A stretch of 54,077 bases of DNA from Rhodoplanes elegans (GCF_016653355.1 NZ_NHSK01000090.1:1-54077), one strand, 5' to 3'. Positions 26,242 to 36,663 are shown, numbered from the stretch's first letter. Numbers and translations: made by a program. Notes: generated from the sequence alone by a model not told the origin.

Positions 26242-27435
26242 TCACTTCATCTTGCAGCTGCCGACATAGGAGTCGGCGTAGTCGTCGAAGACCTTGGAGA
26301 CGATCTCGGTCTGGAACTTGCCGTCGGGACGCTTGGCGACCTTGGTCAGGTAGAAGTCCTGGACCGGGTAGTTGTTGGTGTTGAACTTGAAGTCGCCGCG
26401 CAGCGAGGTGAAGTCGGCCTTGCGCAGCGCCGCCCGCAGCGCGTCCCGGTCCTTGGTGTCGCCCTTGGTGGCCTTCAGGGCGCCGTCGATCAGCATCGCG
26501 GTGTCGTAGGCCTGGAACGCATAGGTCGCCGGCACGGCGCCGAACTCCTTCTCATAGGCATCGACGAAGGCCTTGTTCTTCGGGTTGTCGAGGTTCGGGG
26601 CCCAGTTCGACCCGGCGAAGAAGCCCAGCGCCGCGTCCTGCTGGGCCGGCAGCGTCGATTCGTCGACCGTGAAGGTGGAGAGCACCGGGATCGTCTCGGC
26701 GAGACCGGCCTGCCGGTACTGCTTGACGAAGTTGACGCCCATGCCGCCGGGCAGGAACACGAAGACGACGGAGGGCTTCGCCGCGGCGATCTTCGACAGC
26801 TCGGCCGAGTAGTCGAGCTGGTTGAGCGGGACGTAGACCTCGTCGACCACGTCGCCCTTGAACCAGCGCTTGAAGCCGGCGAGCGAATCCTTCCCGGCCT
26901 GGTAGTTGGGCGCCATGATGAAGGCGGTCTTCATGCCCTTGTCCTGGGCGTACTTGCCCGAGACCTCGTGCATCTGGTCGTTCTGGTAGGACGTGACGAA
27001 CAGGTTCGGGTTGCAGTCGCGCCCGGCATAGTTCGACGTGCCGGCGTTCGGGCTGATCAGGATGGCGCCGCCCTCGGTCGCCGGCTTCACGATCGCCTGC
27101 AGGATGTTGGAGAACACCGGGCCGACCACGAAGTCGACCTTGTCGCGCTCGACCAGCGCCTTGACCTTACCGACCGCGACGTCCGGCTTGAGCTCGTCGT
27201 CCTGGACCAGCACCTCGACCTCGCGGCCGCCGAGCTTGCCGCCCAGCTCCTTGACGGCGAGCTGGAAGCCGTTGCGGATCTGCTGGCCGAGCACGGCGGG
27301 CGGGCCCGACAGGGTGGCGATCACGCCGACCTTGAGGTTCTCCGGCGCCTGGGCCTGAGCTTGGGCCTGGGCCGGCAGGGGCGCAACAAGAGCGCAGGCC
27401 GCGACGGCGGCGAGCCACGAAACGGTTTTGGTCAT
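26242..27435 (-). CDS. Branched-chain amino acid-type ABC transporter substrate-binding protein
   Basis: A 397-residue periplasmic binding protein of the Leu/Ile/Val (LivK-like) type I fold. The signal peptide ends in ...PLPAQA with an unusual AQAQAQAQA repeat around the cleavage site. The mature start, LKVGVIATLSGPPAVLGQQI, is diagnostic, as is ISPNAGTSNYAGRDCNPNLF. GGAGG lies 10 bases before ATG 27435. It is the first gene of the operon and is divergent from the nitrilase-like gene across 262 bases. Ligand unknown; the neighbours hint at an amide, nitrile or amino-acid-like compound. Confidence 0.88.
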   Translation of the reverse strand: MTKTVSWLAAVAACALVAPLPAQAQAQAQAPENLKVGVIATLSGPPAVLGQQIRNGFQLAVKELGGKLGGREVEVLVQDDELKPDVAVGKVKALVERDKVDFVVGPVFSNILQAIVKPATEGGAILISPNAGTSNYAGRDCNPNLFVTSYQNDQMHEVSGKYAQDKGMKTAFIMAPNYQAGKDSLAGFKRWFKGDVVDEVYVPLNQLDYSAELSKIAAAKPSVVFVFLPGGMGVNFVKQYRQAGLAETIPVLSTFTVDESTLPAQQDAALGFFAGSNWAPNLDNPKNKAFVDAYEKEFGAVPATYAFQAYDTAMLIDGALKATKGDTKDRDALRAALRKADFTSLRGDFKFNTNNYPVQDFYLTKVAKRPDGKFQTEIVSKVFDDYADSYVGSCKMK

Positions 27436-27697
27436 CGCAACTGGTCCTCCGGAAACGGGATCGGCACGGGGGTGGGCAAGGAGACGAAAAGCGCCGGCCG
27501 CCGAGATAAGCCGGTCGGCGCCGCGGCGTTCAAGCAAAAAGTGCAGGCCGGGACGCAGTATCGTGTCCCCCCACCCTCCCCTCCTGCCCTCGGCTTGCGC
27601 GACGGGGGCGAAAAGAGCAATTTCCCGCCCGGACGCCATCGTCCCGGCCCGTTCGGGGCCGTTCCCGGTCCGCGCGGGGCCGGAGGGGGAGCATCGC

Positions 27698-28765
27698 ATG
27701 ATCGAGCCTTACAACGCGGTCGGCCTCATTCCGACCTTCTGGGGCATTCGCCGCCGCGAGGACATCAAGCACAACATCGAGCATTTGAAGAGCCTCACCA
27801 AGGCGGCCTTCTGGCTGTCCAATCTCGATATCCCGGTCCGCCTCCTCGCCATTCCCGAGGGCGGCCTGATGGGCTTCAACGACGAGGTCCTGGACGTCGA
27901 CCACGCCGAGTTCGCCAACACCTGCGCGATCGACATCCCGGGCCCGGAGACCGACTGGGTCGGGGCGCTGGCGCGCGAGTGGAACGTCTTCATCATGGCG
28001 CAGGCGAAGGCCCGCCATCCGGACTGGAAGGACCGCTTCTTCAACGTCGGCTTCATCGTCGATCCGGACGGCGAGATCATCCTCAAGCACTACAAGCTCG
28101 GCGCGCTGCTGCCGGTCGAGCGCTCGGTGTCGCCGCACGACATCTACGACTGGTGGATCGAGAAGTACGGCCGCACGCTCGATGCCTTCTGGCCCGTCGC
28201 CGACACCAAGATCGGCCGGCTCGGCATCATGATGGCGATGGAGGGCTCGTATCCGGAGAACGGCCGTGGGCTGGCCATGAACGGCGCCGAGGTGGTCTAC
28301 CGCGCCTCCCTGCCCGCCCCGTTCACCGAGAACGACTTCTTCGAGATCACCAACCGCTGCCGGGCGCTCGAGAACAACATGTACATCGTGGCGCCCAACA
28401 TCGGCAGCTACCACCTCTATCCCGAGGGCAAGGTCGGCATCGACGCCGGCGGCGGCCAGTCGATGATCGTCGACTATCGAGGCCAGCTCGTCGGCAAGCA
28501 GCGCGACACCAACGGATCCACGTTCGTGTCCGGTGTCATCAACATCGAGGCGCTGCGGCATCACCGCGAGAGCGCTCAGGTGACCAACTGGCTCAAGGAC
28601 GTGCGCACCGAGCTCGCCCAGATCATCTACGAGCAGCCCGTCTATCCGAAGAACATGTACATGGACAAGATTCCGGCCAAGCACGCCGACTACAAGCGCG
28701 ACGTGATCGACCGGCAGGTCGCCCTCATGCAGGAGCGCGACATCTGGAAGAAGCCGTCGCGGTGA
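27698..28765 (+). CDS. Nitrilase/amidase-fold protein lacking the catalytic cysteine
   Basis: A 355-residue member of the carbon-nitrogen hydrolase superfamily; GGAGGGGGA precedes ATG 27698. Two of the three catalytic positions are visible, the Glu in AIPEGG and the Lys in LKHYKLGALL. The nucleophile segment reads GIMMAMEGSYPEN (about 28223-28262), so the position of the catalytic Cys (ICDDGNYPE in aliphatic amidase AmiE) is alanine, codon GCG. The following RALENNMYIVAPNIG matches the family. As built it should not perform normal thiol-based hydrolysis. It is followed by a TrpB2-like gene and is divergent from a Liv-type binding protein. Function unknown; it could be a binding or regulatory homologue. 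Confidence 0.8.
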   Translation: MIEPYNAVGLIPTFWGIRRREDIKHNIEHLKSLTKAAFWLSNLDIPVRLLAIPEGGLMGFNDEVLDVDHAEFANTCAIDIPGPETDWVGALAREWNVFIMAQAKARHPDWKDRFFNVGFIVDPDGEIILKHYKLGALLPVERSVSPHDIYDWWIEKYGRTLDAFWPVADTKIGRLGIMMAMEGSYPENGRGLAMNGAEVVYRASLPAPFTENDFFEITNRCRALENNMYIVAPNIGSYHLYPEGKVGIDAGGGQSMIVDYRGQLVGKQRDTNGSTFVSGVINIEALRHHRESAQVTNWLKDVRTELAQIIYEQPVYPKNMYMDKIPAKHADYKRDVIDRQVALMQERDIWKKPSR

Positions 28766-28781
28766 GCGGGGCGGCACGCTT

Positions 28782-28925
28782 CACCTCTCCCCGGCGGGGA
28801 GAGGTCGACGCGCGAAGCGCGGCGGGTGATGGGGTGCCGAGCCCTCCATCGACGCCTACGCCCCTCACCCCGGTCGCGAGCTGACGCTCGCGCCCGACCC
28901 TCTCCCCACGGGAGAGGGTGACGGA
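28782..28925. repeat. Composite CTCTCCCC/GGGGAGAG palindromic repeat, copy 1
   Basis: Four stems: CACCTCTCCCCGGCGGGGAGAGGTCG at the left end (one hairpin), an inner GCGCGAAGCGCG hairpin plus GGGTGA, then the mirror part with CCCTCACCC, a GCGAGCTGACGCTCGC hairpin and CCCTCTCCCCACGGGAGAGGG. It nearly fills the gap between the nitrilase-like and TrpB2-like genes. Related copies are at 30398-30537, 47600-47724 and 49201-49333. Confidence 0.8.
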
Positions 28926-28989
28926 GCGAACCGGCAGGCTCTCACTTCGGACAGCCGGCCCGACCATCAACCCCGAAAGACCCGAACGC

Positions 28990-30357
28990 ATGACCGATAC
29001 CTACAAGTTCCTGCTGCCCGAGAACCGCATCCCGCGGGCCTGGTACAACATCGCGGCCGACCTGCCGGCGCCGCCCCCGCCGGTCCTGCATCCGGGCACG
29101 GGCAAGCCGATCGGCCCCGACGACCTCGCCGCGATCTTCCCGATGGAGCTGATCCGGCAGGAGGTCGCGACCGAGCGGGAGATCGAGATCCCCGAGCCGG
29201 TGCGCGAGATCTACAAGCTGTGGCGGCCGGCGCCGCTGCACCGCGCGGTGCGGCTCGAGCGCGCGCTCGATACGCCGGCCCGCATCTTCTACAAGTACGA
29301 GGGCGTCTCGCCGGCCGGCAGCCACAAGCCGAACACCGCGGTGGCGCAGGCCTTCTACAATCGCGAGGCCGGCATCCGGAAACTCGCGACCGAGACGGGC
29401 GCCGGCCAGTGGGGCTCCTCGCTCGCCTTCGCCGGGTCGATCTTCGGCCTCGAGGTGAAGGTCTACATGGTCAAGGTCTCCTACAACCAGAAGCCCTATC
29501 GTCGGGCCCTGATGGAGACCTACGGGGCGACCTGCATCCCGAGCCCCTCGATGGAGACGGCGGCCGGCCGCGCCGTGCTGGCGCAGAACCCGGACTCGAA
29601 CGGCAGCCTCGGCATCGCCATCTCGGAGGCCGTAGAGGTCGCGGCGCAAAATCCCGACACGAACTACGCGCTCGGCAGCGTGCTCAACCACGTCGCGCTG
29701 CATCAGACCGTGATCGGTCTCGAGGCGATCGAGCAGATGGAGATGGCCGGCTTCTGGCCCGACGTCGTCATCGGCTGCGCCGGCGGCGGCTCGAACTTCG
29801 CCGGCATCGCGTTCCCGTTCCTCGGCAAGAAGCTGCGCGAGGGCAAGGACGTGCGGGTCCTCGCGGTGGAGCCGGCGGCGTGCCCGACGCTGACGCGCGG
29901 CAGCTACGCCTACGACTTCGGTGACACGGCGCATCTCACGCCGCTGATGAAGATGCACACGCTCGGCTCCAGCTTCATGCCGCCCGGCTTCCACGCCGGC
30001 GGCCTGCGCTACCACGGCATGGCGCCGCTGGTGAGCCACGCCAAGGAGCTCGGCTTGATCGAGGCGAAGGCCGTGCACCAGAACCCGTGCTTCGAGGCCG
30101 GGCTCCTGTTCGCCCGCAGCGAGGGCATCGTGCCGGCGCCGGAATCGACCCACGCGGTGCGGGCCGCCGTCGACGAGGCGCTCGCCGCCAAGGCCGAGGG
30201 CAAGCCGCGCACCATCCTGTTCAACCTGTCCGGCCACGGCCATTTCGACATGCAGGCCTACACGGATTACCTGTCGGGCAAGCTCGAGGACCGCGACTAC
30301 GACGCGGCCGCGCTCACGGCCTCGCTCGACGCGCTGCCGAAGGTCGCGGCGGAGTAG
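28990..30357 (+). CDS. TrpB2-type tryptophan synthase beta-like PLP enzyme
   Basis: A 455-residue fold-type II PLP enzyme of the TrpB2 branch. Landmarks are the N-terminal Pro-rich extension with [12 protein letters not shown], the PLP lysine in [10 protein letters not shown] near residue 111, [14 protein letters not shown], and the phosphate-binding [11 protein letters not shown]. TrpB2 proteins make tryptophan from indole and serine or phosphoserine without TrpA, and often lie outside trp operons, as here; other substrates are possible. No clear ribosome site precedes ATG 28990. The frame extends upstream only into a palindromic repeat. Pairing with a Cys-less nitrilase homologue is unusual. 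Confidence 0.85.
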   Translation: MTDTYKFLLPENRIPRAWYNIAADLPAPPPPVLHPGTGKPIGPDDLAAIFPMELIRQEVATEREIEIPEPVREIYKLWRPAPLHRAVRLERALDTPARIFYKYEGVSPAGSHKPNTAVAQAFYNREAGIRKLATETGAGQWGSSLAFAGSIFGLEVKVYMVKVSYNQKPYRRALMETYGATCIPSPSMETAAGRAVLAQNPDSNGSLGIAISEAVEVAAQNPDTNYALGSVLNHVALHQTVIGLEAIEQMEMAGFWPDVVIGCAGGGSNFAGIAFPFLGKKLREGKDVRVLAVEPAACPTLTRGSYAYDFGDTAHLTPLMKMHTLGSSFMPPGFHAGGLRYHGMAPLVSHAKELGLIEAKAVHQNPCFEAGLLFARSEGIVPAPESTHAVRAAVDEALAAKAEGKPRTILFNLSGHGHFDMQAYTDYLSGKLEDRDYDAAALTASLDALPKVAAE

Positions 30358-30397
30358 GACGAGGAGCGGCGCTTTAAAACATGGCACGGCGCCCGCG

Positions 30398-30537
30398 CTC
30401 CTTCTCCCCGCGCGCGGGGAGAAGGTCGGGATGAGGGGGCTCTGCAGCAGGGCAGTGACTCGCGGAAACGCCCCCTCACCCGGATTTCGCGCCCGACGGC
30501 GCGAAATCCGACCTCTCCCCGCGCGCGGGGAGAGGTA
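30398..30537. repeat. Composite CTCTCCCC/GGGGAGAG palindromic repeat, copy 2
   Basis: Left hairpin CCTTCTCCCCGCGCGCGGGGAGAAGG-like (arms CTTCTCCCCGCG/CGCGGGGAGAAG), a spacer with GGGGGCTCTGC and CCCCCTCACCC, the hairpin GGATTTCGCGCC/GGCGCGAAATCC, and a right hairpin with arms CCTCTCCCCGCG/CGCGGGGAGAGG. Same layout as the copy at 28782. Confidence 0.78.
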
Positions 30538-30616
30538 AAACGAATACGCGCTGCAATCTTCGGGTGCGCCTAACAACCACAGGCTGTACACCCTCTTATT
30601 TTACCGTCAGCCAAGC

Positions 30617-30647
30617 TTGAATTCCGCGACGAAATGGCCCATATAGA
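30617..30647 (+). promoter_or_regulatory. Possible sigma-70 promoter of rhlE
   Basis: TTGAAT (30617-30622) and CATATA/TATAGA (30640-30647) lie 17-19 bases apart in an AT-rich patch upstream of the helicase gene. The match to consensus is only moderate. Confidence 0.3.
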
Positions 30648-30830
30648 CGGCAGAGCGGATTGACCGACCTCTGGTTGGTCCCCCATGGGCCGCGTGAACG
30701 AAACAATCAACGGTTTCGGCCCGATCCGCCACCCGAAGGCAGCCCAGACCACGCGGGATGTCCCGTTCATCCGCTGCACGCGGCGCGCCAGAGCTGCGCC
30801 CGGGCCCTATCGCAGAACAGAAAGCACCCT

Positions 30831-32513
<1,683 letters not shown>

Positions 32514-32532
32514 GAATTATCGGAGCACAGCG

Positions 32533-32814
32533 ATGGCGAAAGAAGAGCTGATCGAATTCGAAGGACTGGTTACCGAGATCCTGCCGGACACGCGCTACCG
32601 GGTGACGCTGGATACGGGCCACGAGATCATCGCCTACACGGCCGGCAAGATGAAGAAGAACCGCATCAAGACGCTCGCGGGCGACCGCGTGATCGTCGAG
32701 ATGTCGCCCTACGACCTCGAGAAGGGCCGGATCATCTTCCGTCACAAGGAGGCCAATTCCGGCCCCGGTGGCGCGCGCCGACCGCCGCAGCGTCAGCAGT
32801 TCCGCCGTCGCTGA
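32533..32814 (+). CDS. infA: Translation initiation factor IF-1 paralogue with basic tail
   Basis: A 93-residue S1-like OB-fold protein. [20 protein letters not shown] and [16 protein letters not shown] match IF-1, and [13 protein letters not shown] closes the domain near residue 72. Standard IF-1 ends there; this copy adds about 20 residues ([17 protein letters not shown]) that are basic and glutamine-rich. The usual IF-1 motif AHISGKMR is changed to AYTAGKMK, so this is probably a second, specialised copy rather than the housekeeping gene. It lies 19 bases after the helicase and is likely co-transcribed with it. Confidence 0.85.
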   Translation: MAKEELIEFEGLVTEILPDTRYRVTLDTGHEIIAYTAGKMKKNRIKTLAGDRVIVEMSPYDLEKGRIIFRHKEANSGPGGARRPPQRQQFRRR

Positions 32815-32907
32815 TCCGTCGCCGCCGGTCTCCCGGCGGCCCTGACCGCCACGGGGCGGCCGCGTGCCGTCCCGCCGCGGCGTCCGGGAGGGGAGAAAGG
32901 CAAGACC

Positions 32908-33291
32908 ATGCGACTGTTCATGTTCGAGTCGGAGACCACGAGCGACCTGCGGGCCTTCGCGGGGGACTCCTCCGGCAGCAAGCTCCCCGAGCGGCTCGGC
33001 CCCTGGCTCTCGACCGGGGTCGTGCGGCCGGACCGCGATCCGCCGCACAAGCTGTCGCGGGCCGCGATCGAGAAGGCGATCACCTCGACCGGCTATCAGC
33101 TGTGGCGAATGAAGCCGACCGAGGCGGCGGTCGCCGCCAAGACGGCCAAGACCACTGCAGCCAAGATCGCCGCGGCCAAGCCGGCCGCCGCCAAGACGGC
33201 CGTCGCCAAGTCGGCGGCGAGCGCGGTCGCGACCAAGAAGACGCCGGCCGGAGCTGCCGTCGCGCGCAAGCCGGCGGCCGTGAAGGCCTGA
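32908..33291 (+). CDS. Hypothetical protein with Lys/Ala-rich histone-H1-like tail
   Basis: A 127-residue protein in two parts. Residues 1-75 (MRLFMFESETTSDLRAFAGD...) form a short possibly folded domain ending in TGYQLWRMKPTE. Residues about 76-127 are a Lys/Ala/Pro repeat (AAKTAK, AAKPAAAK, AAKSAAS) resembling the tails of histone H1-like bacterial DNA- or RNA-binding proteins. GAAAGG lies upstream of the ATG at an acceptable distance. It follows infA by 93 bases and is followed by a perfect hairpin. The head domain is not recognised. Confidence 0.65.
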   Translation: MRLFMFESETTSDLRAFAGDSSGSKLPERLGPWLSTGVVRPDRDPPHKLSRAAIEKAITSTGYQLWRMKPTEAAVAAKTAKTTAAKIAAAKPAAAKTAVAKSAASAVATKKTPAGAAVARKPAAVKA

Positions 33292-33331
33292 CGCGGTTCG
33301 CGCGCGACGCCGGTTCGCACCGCATGGTCCA

Positions 33332-33356
33332 GCGTCGACGGCACCGCCGTCGACGC
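33332..33356 (+). terminator. Perfect 11-bp hairpin after the Lys/Ala-rich gene
   Basis: Arms GCGTCGACGGC (33332-33342) and GCCGTCGACGC (33346-33356) around a three-base loop, followed by GACGTTCTC. The T-run is weak, but the location 40 bases after the stop codon fits a transcript end for rhlE-infA. Confidence 0.5.
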
Positions 33357-33434
33357 GACGTTCTCAAACGCGACGTCTTCAGGCGCGTTGCTTACAGTGA
33401 AACGGACGAGGCGAGCCCGACAGCGGCTCGAATC

Positions 33435-33467
33435 AAAAAAAAACGGCGCAGCCGGATGGCAGCGCCG
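33435..33467 (-). terminator. Intrinsic terminator on the minus strand (hairpin plus nine T)
   Basis: Read on the minus strand, CGGCGC and GCGCCG (33444-33467) form a stem with an inner GCC/GGC pair, directly followed by nine T residues (33435-33443 as A on the plus strand). It is the best intrinsic terminator of the region. It lies about 110 bases beyond the cspA stop, after another hairpin, so it is either a second cspA terminator or the end of a separate short minus-strand RNA. Confidence 0.65.
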
Positions 33468-33540
33468 CGACGAGGTACGAGAGCGTCGCGCAATCTCGCG
33501 CCGACAAAGCCCTCGAAGAGAATTCGGGCCGACTTACGAG

Positions 33541-33562
33541 AAAGCCCGCCGAGGCGGGCTTT
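33541..33562. terminator. cspA terminator hairpin
   Basis: AAAGCCCGCC (33541-33550) and GGCGGGCTTT (33553-33562) form a perfect 10-bp stem with a two-base loop, 15 bases after the cspA stop codon. The A/T ends let it work in both directions between convergent transcripts. Confidence 0.75.
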
Positions 33563-33576
33563 CGGGCAGTGCAGGC

Positions 33577-33786
33577 TCAGACGGCCCGAAGCTGGTCGGC
33601 CGAGCTCTTGCCCGTACGACGGTCCTGGGTGAGCTCGTAGGACAGCTTCTGGCCTTCACGCAGATTGGTCATGCCAGCGCGCTCGACGGCGCTGATATGA
33701 ACGAACACGTCCTTCCCGCCATCGTCGGGCTGGATGAAGCCGTAACCCTTCTGCGCGTTGAACCACTTCACGGTGCCAGTGCTCAT
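33577..33786 (-). CDS. cspA: Cold-shock protein CspA family
   Basis: A 69-residue single cold-shock domain protein. RNP-1 (KGYGFIQ) and RNP-2 (VFVHIS) are intact, as is the N-terminal [16 protein letters not shown] precedes ATG 33786 by six bases. It binds single-stranded RNA and acts as an RNA chaperone. It is convergent with rhlE-infA, forming a small group of cold- and RNA-related genes next to the nif region, and has its own terminator hairpin. Confidence 0.93.
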   Translation of the reverse strand: MSTGTVKWFNAQKGYGFIQPDDGGKDVFVHISAVERAGMTNLREGQKLSYELTQDRRTGKSSADQLRAV

Positions 33787-34401
33787 GGACGTCCTTTCGA
33801 CTGACGAGCAGGTCTAGGTCCGCGGACAGCGAGCCGCCCGCGGCGGGTTTCTCGAGTGTTCAGTCAGATCTCGTCGGTCAGTCGCAGGAACGGGGCCCGC
33901 ATACATGGCCAAGTCGTTCGGCCGAAACTTCGATCCAATCTGATTATCATGACTTGAAACGGGCACAATCCGTCGCCCGCCGGTTCGGCAAATTTTTTTC
34001 GCGGCGCCCCCTGTTTAGGCATGCCGCCGAATTGGGCTCGGCCGCACAGCGGCAATCCCATTTCGTTTCGCGATGACCTATCACGGATCGCATATGGATT
34101 TCGTCTGTCCGGATCCCCACACAAGCACCTCCGTCGCGCCGCGACGTTACATTGTTCGACTCCGCCGATCGACTTCTTCGCGGCCCGCATCACGATGCGC
34201 GAATGAGGGCCAATGCGGATCTTGACCGAGATCAGGGCGCGCGCCCGACGCCATGGCTCATGAGGCGAAACCCGGCCGCTCGCACCCCGGCGGCCGGTCC
34301 GCCGCCGACACGGGCCCGACCTCATCTCGACCGTCACCCCCCGCACCGGCCGCCCCGCGACAGCGGTATCCGCGGCCCGACACTTGCAAGGACGAAGGCG
34401 A
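33787..34401. other. 615-base divergent intergenic region between cspA and draT
   Basis: No credible gene: the open frame at 33864-34481 on the minus strand has no recognisable protein features and covers DNA of lower GC than the flanks. The cspA-proximal 150 bases probably hold its promoter and leader. A T7 run lies near 33995-34002. I looked for a TGGC-N8-TTGC sigma-54 site in front of draT and did not find one. Confidence 0.55.
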
Positions 34402-35223
34402 ATGCCGGGGCGCAGCTTTCTCGGACACTCGACCAATCTGGTCGGCCTGCCGACCGATCTCGTGGCGAGCTGCGCCTTCAACGAGCACCCCGTTCCGCTG
34501 CGGATCTCGGGGGTGCGGGAGATGAACCGGAGCCTGTTCGAGATGCTGTCGCACGCCCCGGATCTGCCCGACGCCGGGATCGCCTTCGCCAGCTACATGA
34601 TGGCGATGTTCGGTCTCGACCCGGAGCAGCAGGAGCCCGAGCCCGACGGCCGGCCCCGCGGGCCGCGCCGCTATCGCTCGTCGTTCCTGCGCCTGATCAA
34701 GGGCTGGGGCTACGATTCGAACAGCCCCGAAGGCGCCGTGATGAAAGGCTGGGTGGAGAGCCGCTTCGGCATCTTCCCGACCTTCCACAAGCAGGTGATC
34801 GACCGCACCACGGGCGACGGCTGGACCACCTATGTCGAAGAGAAGATGTCGAGCCGCTTCCACAACAACTCGATCTACACCCAGCTCGATCTCGTCTACG
34901 AGTTCTGCCAGTGGGCGCTCACCACCATGGTGGCGCCGGGCGAGAGCCACGTGACGCTCTATCGCGGCGTCAACGATTTCGACGAGCATCAGATCGTCGA
35001 GCGCGCCGACAAGCGCAACGCCGTGGTCCGCATGAACAACCTCGCCTCCTTCACGTCGGAGCGCGACGTCGCCGACTGCTTCGGCGACATCATCCTCACC
35101 GCGAAGGTGCCGGTGGCCAAGATCGCCTTCTTCAACACGTTGCTCGCCCGCCATCCGCTCAAGGGCGAGGGCGAGTATCTGGTGATCGGCGGTGATTATC
35201 GCGTGAAGGCGAGCTACGTTTAG
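34402..35223 (+). CDS. draT: NAD+-dinitrogenase reductase ADP-ribosyltransferase DraT
   Basis: A 273-residue enzyme that ADP-ribosylates an arginine of NifH and so switches nitrogenase off in response to ammonium or loss of light or energy. The sequence is DraT-like throughout: GHSTNLVGLPTDLVASCAFN at the start, RYRSSFLRLIKGWGYDSNS, VTLYRGVNDFDEH and NNLASFTSERDVADCFGD. ATG 34402 is preceded by an AAGG; an upstream TTG in the same frame is less likely. The target arginine is present in the NifH of this window ([11 protein letters not shown]). draG follows after 8 bases, and no sigma-54 site is seen, so control is probably mainly post-translational. Confidence 0.92.
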   Translation: MPGRSFLGHSTNLVGLPTDLVASCAFNEHPVPLRISGVREMNRSLFEMLSHAPDLPDAGIAFASYMMAMFGLDPEQQEPEPDGRPRGPRRYRSSFLRLIKGWGYDSNSPEGAVMKGWVESRFGIFPTFHKQVIDRTTGDGWTTYVEEKMSSRFHNNSIYTQLDLVYEFCQWALTTMVAPGESHVTLYRGVNDFDEHQIVERADKRNAVVRMNNLASFTSERDVADCFGDIILTAKVPVAKIAFFNTLLARHPLKGEGEYLVIGGDYRVKASYV

Positions 35224-35231
35224 GATCAAGC

Positions 35232-36206
35232 ATGCTGGCACCGACCCTGGACGACCGGGCGCTCGGCGCCTTCCTGGGTCTCGCCGTGGCCGACGCGCTC
35301 GGCGGCACCGTGGAGTTCATGACCAAGGGCGAGATCGCCACCCGCTACGGGTTGCACGATCGCATCGTCGGCGGCGGCTGGCTGCGGCTGGCCGCCGGCC
35401 AGGTCACCGACGACACCGAGATGGCGCTGGCCCTCGGGCGCTCGCTGATCCGCAAGGAGACGCTCGACCTCCAGGATCTGTGCGAGGAGTTCGCCCGCTG
35501 GCTACGCTCCGGGCCGATCGACGTCGGCAACACCTGCCGGCGCGGCATCCGCCGCTTCCTCACCGAGGGCTCGGTCCAGGGCCCGTTCTTCGACGGCGAC
35601 GCCGGCAACGGCGCGGCGATGCGGCTGCTGCCGGTCGCGCTCGCCACGCTCGGATGCCCCGAGATCGGCGCCGACTGGTGCGTCGCCCAATGCCGCACCA
35701 CGCATCACCACCCGCTGTCCGACGCCGCCTCGCTGGCGCTCCTGACGATGCTGCACCGGCTGCTCGCCGGGGCCGGCCGCGACGAGGTGCGCGACATCGC
35801 CGACGCGCTCGTCGCCCAGCATCGCGGCTTCCGCTTCGAGGTGTCGCCGGGGCAGTCGAGCGCCTATGTGGTCGACACGCTGCGCACCGTGCTGCACTTC
35901 TACTTCACCACGTCGACGTTCCAGGAGGCGGTGGTGAAGACCGTCAACCAGGGCGGCGACGCCGACACGACCGGCGCCATCGTCGGCATGCTGGCCGGAG
36001 CCACCTACGGGGTCGACGCGATTCCCGCGAGCTGGCTCAAGCGCCTCGACCGCGAGGTCGCGGTCGAGATCCGCAACCAGACCCCGCGACTCCTCGGCAT
36101 CGCCGCGACGCTGCGGGCCAGGGCAGCCCATCCGCCGCGCGCGCCCGCCGCCCCGGAGCTGCCGACCCCGCTGCCGTTCGCGCCGGTGAACAAGCCGCGG
36201 CCGTAG
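35232..36206 (+). CDS. draG: ADP-ribosyl-[dinitrogenase reductase] hydrolase DraG
   Basis: A 324-residue hydrolase that removes ADP-ribose from NifH and restores activity. It is of the ADP-ribosylglycohydrolase fold with its dinuclear metal sites: GLAVADALGG near the start, QVTDDTEMALALGRSL, GNGAAMRLLPVAL, and GGDADTTGAIVGMLAGA near residue 245. The C-terminal tail beyond residue 300 is Pro-rich and poorly conserved. It forms an operon with draT and converges on the fixX end, with a palindromic repeat between. Confidence 0.92.
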   Translation: MLAPTLDDRALGAFLGLAVADALGGTVEFMTKGEIATRYGLHDRIVGGGWLRLAAGQVTDDTEMALALGRSLIRKETLDLQDLCEEFARWLRSGPIDVGNTCRRGIRRFLTEGSVQGPFFDGDAGNGAAMRLLPVALATLGCPEIGADWCVAQCRTTHHHPLSDAASLALLTMLHRLLAGAGRDEVRDIADALVAQHRGFRFEVSPGQSSAYVVDTLRTVLHFYFTTSTFQEAVVKTVNQGGDADTTGAIVGMLAGATYGVDAIPASWLKRLDREVAVEIRNQTPRLLGIAATLRARAAHPPRAPAAPELPTPLPFAPVNKPRP

Positions 36207-36222
36207 CCACGGGACCCGAGCC

Positions 36223-36333
36223 GTAGGGTGGGCAAAGGCGCGGCAGCGCCGTGCCCACGCGGTCGATGTGATCAGCTCGAACCGCCAATTCCGGACGGCG
36301 TGGGCAGGCCGTGGCGCGGCCTGCCCACCCTAC
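36223..36333. repeat. GTAGGGTGGGCAAAG palindromic repeat, copy 3
   Basis: Left arm GTAGGGTGGGCAAAGGCGCG and right arm GCGGCCTGCCCACCCTAC, with an inner CGTGCCCACGC/GGCGTGGGC pair. It separates the convergent 3' ends of draG and fixX and may serve as a two-way terminator. Confidence 0.8.
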
Positions 36334-36366
36334 GAGGCTCGTATCTGTGAGGATCTCGCCCCCGGC

Positions 36367-36663
36367 TCAGCCGAACTTGAACAGCACGCCGTAGCCGCCG
36401 CGCGGATAGGTCCAGGTGATGTCGCCCTGCCCTTCGGCCAGCACCCGGCAGGTGCCGCATTCCATGCAGCCGTCGTGCGCCACCTCGACCTGGCCCTTGT
36501 CGTTCTGCGTGTAGCAGTGCGCCGGGCAGACCTTCACCAGCGCCAGCAGCTCGGGCGACGGCGTCTCGTGCGGCTTGATGGTGATGTGCGAGTTGCCGGA
36601 ATCGACCCGGTAGCGATTCTGGTAGAGCTTGTCTTCCACCTTGACTTCGGGCTCGGTCGTCAT
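36367..36663 (-). CDS. fixX: Ferredoxin-like protein FixX
   Basis: A 98-residue ferredoxin-like subunit. Cysteines are in [11 protein letters not shown] and [11 protein letters not shown], matching FixX of nitrogen fixers. In FixABCX it receives electrons from FixC and passes them on towards nitrogenase reductase. GGAGG precedes ATG 36663; the gap after fixC is 46 bases. It is the last gene of the second nif/fix operon. Confidence 0.92.
   Translation of the reverse strand: MTTEPEVKVEDKLYQNRYRVDSGNSHITIKPHETPSPELLALVKVCPAHCYTQNDKGQVEVAHDGCMECGTCRVLAEGQGDITWTYPRGGYGVLFKFG

Larger units (their letters stand above)
30358..30830. other. 473-base region upstream of the RhlE-like helicase gene
   Basis: The first part (30398-30537) is a composite palindromic repeat. 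The second part, about 30580-30660, is AT-rich for this genome and probably holds the helicase promoter. A long leader of about 170 bases would follow, with a small hairpin at 30662-30680 (GACCGACC/GGTTGGTC). No gene seen; the open frame starting near 30660 is unlikely to be translated. Confidence 0.5.

Noticed and set aside
30660-30830. N-terminal extension of the RhlE helicase
   Set aside because: The upstream 57 codons lack helicase similarity and the family N-terminus starts at LTSFQGFGLAEP; the region is more likely promoter and leader.
33864-34481. 205-codon minus-strand frame upstream of draT
   Set aside because: No recognisable domain, no ribosome site, unusual composition rich in Arg and Cys, and it overlaps the start of draT on the opposite strand.
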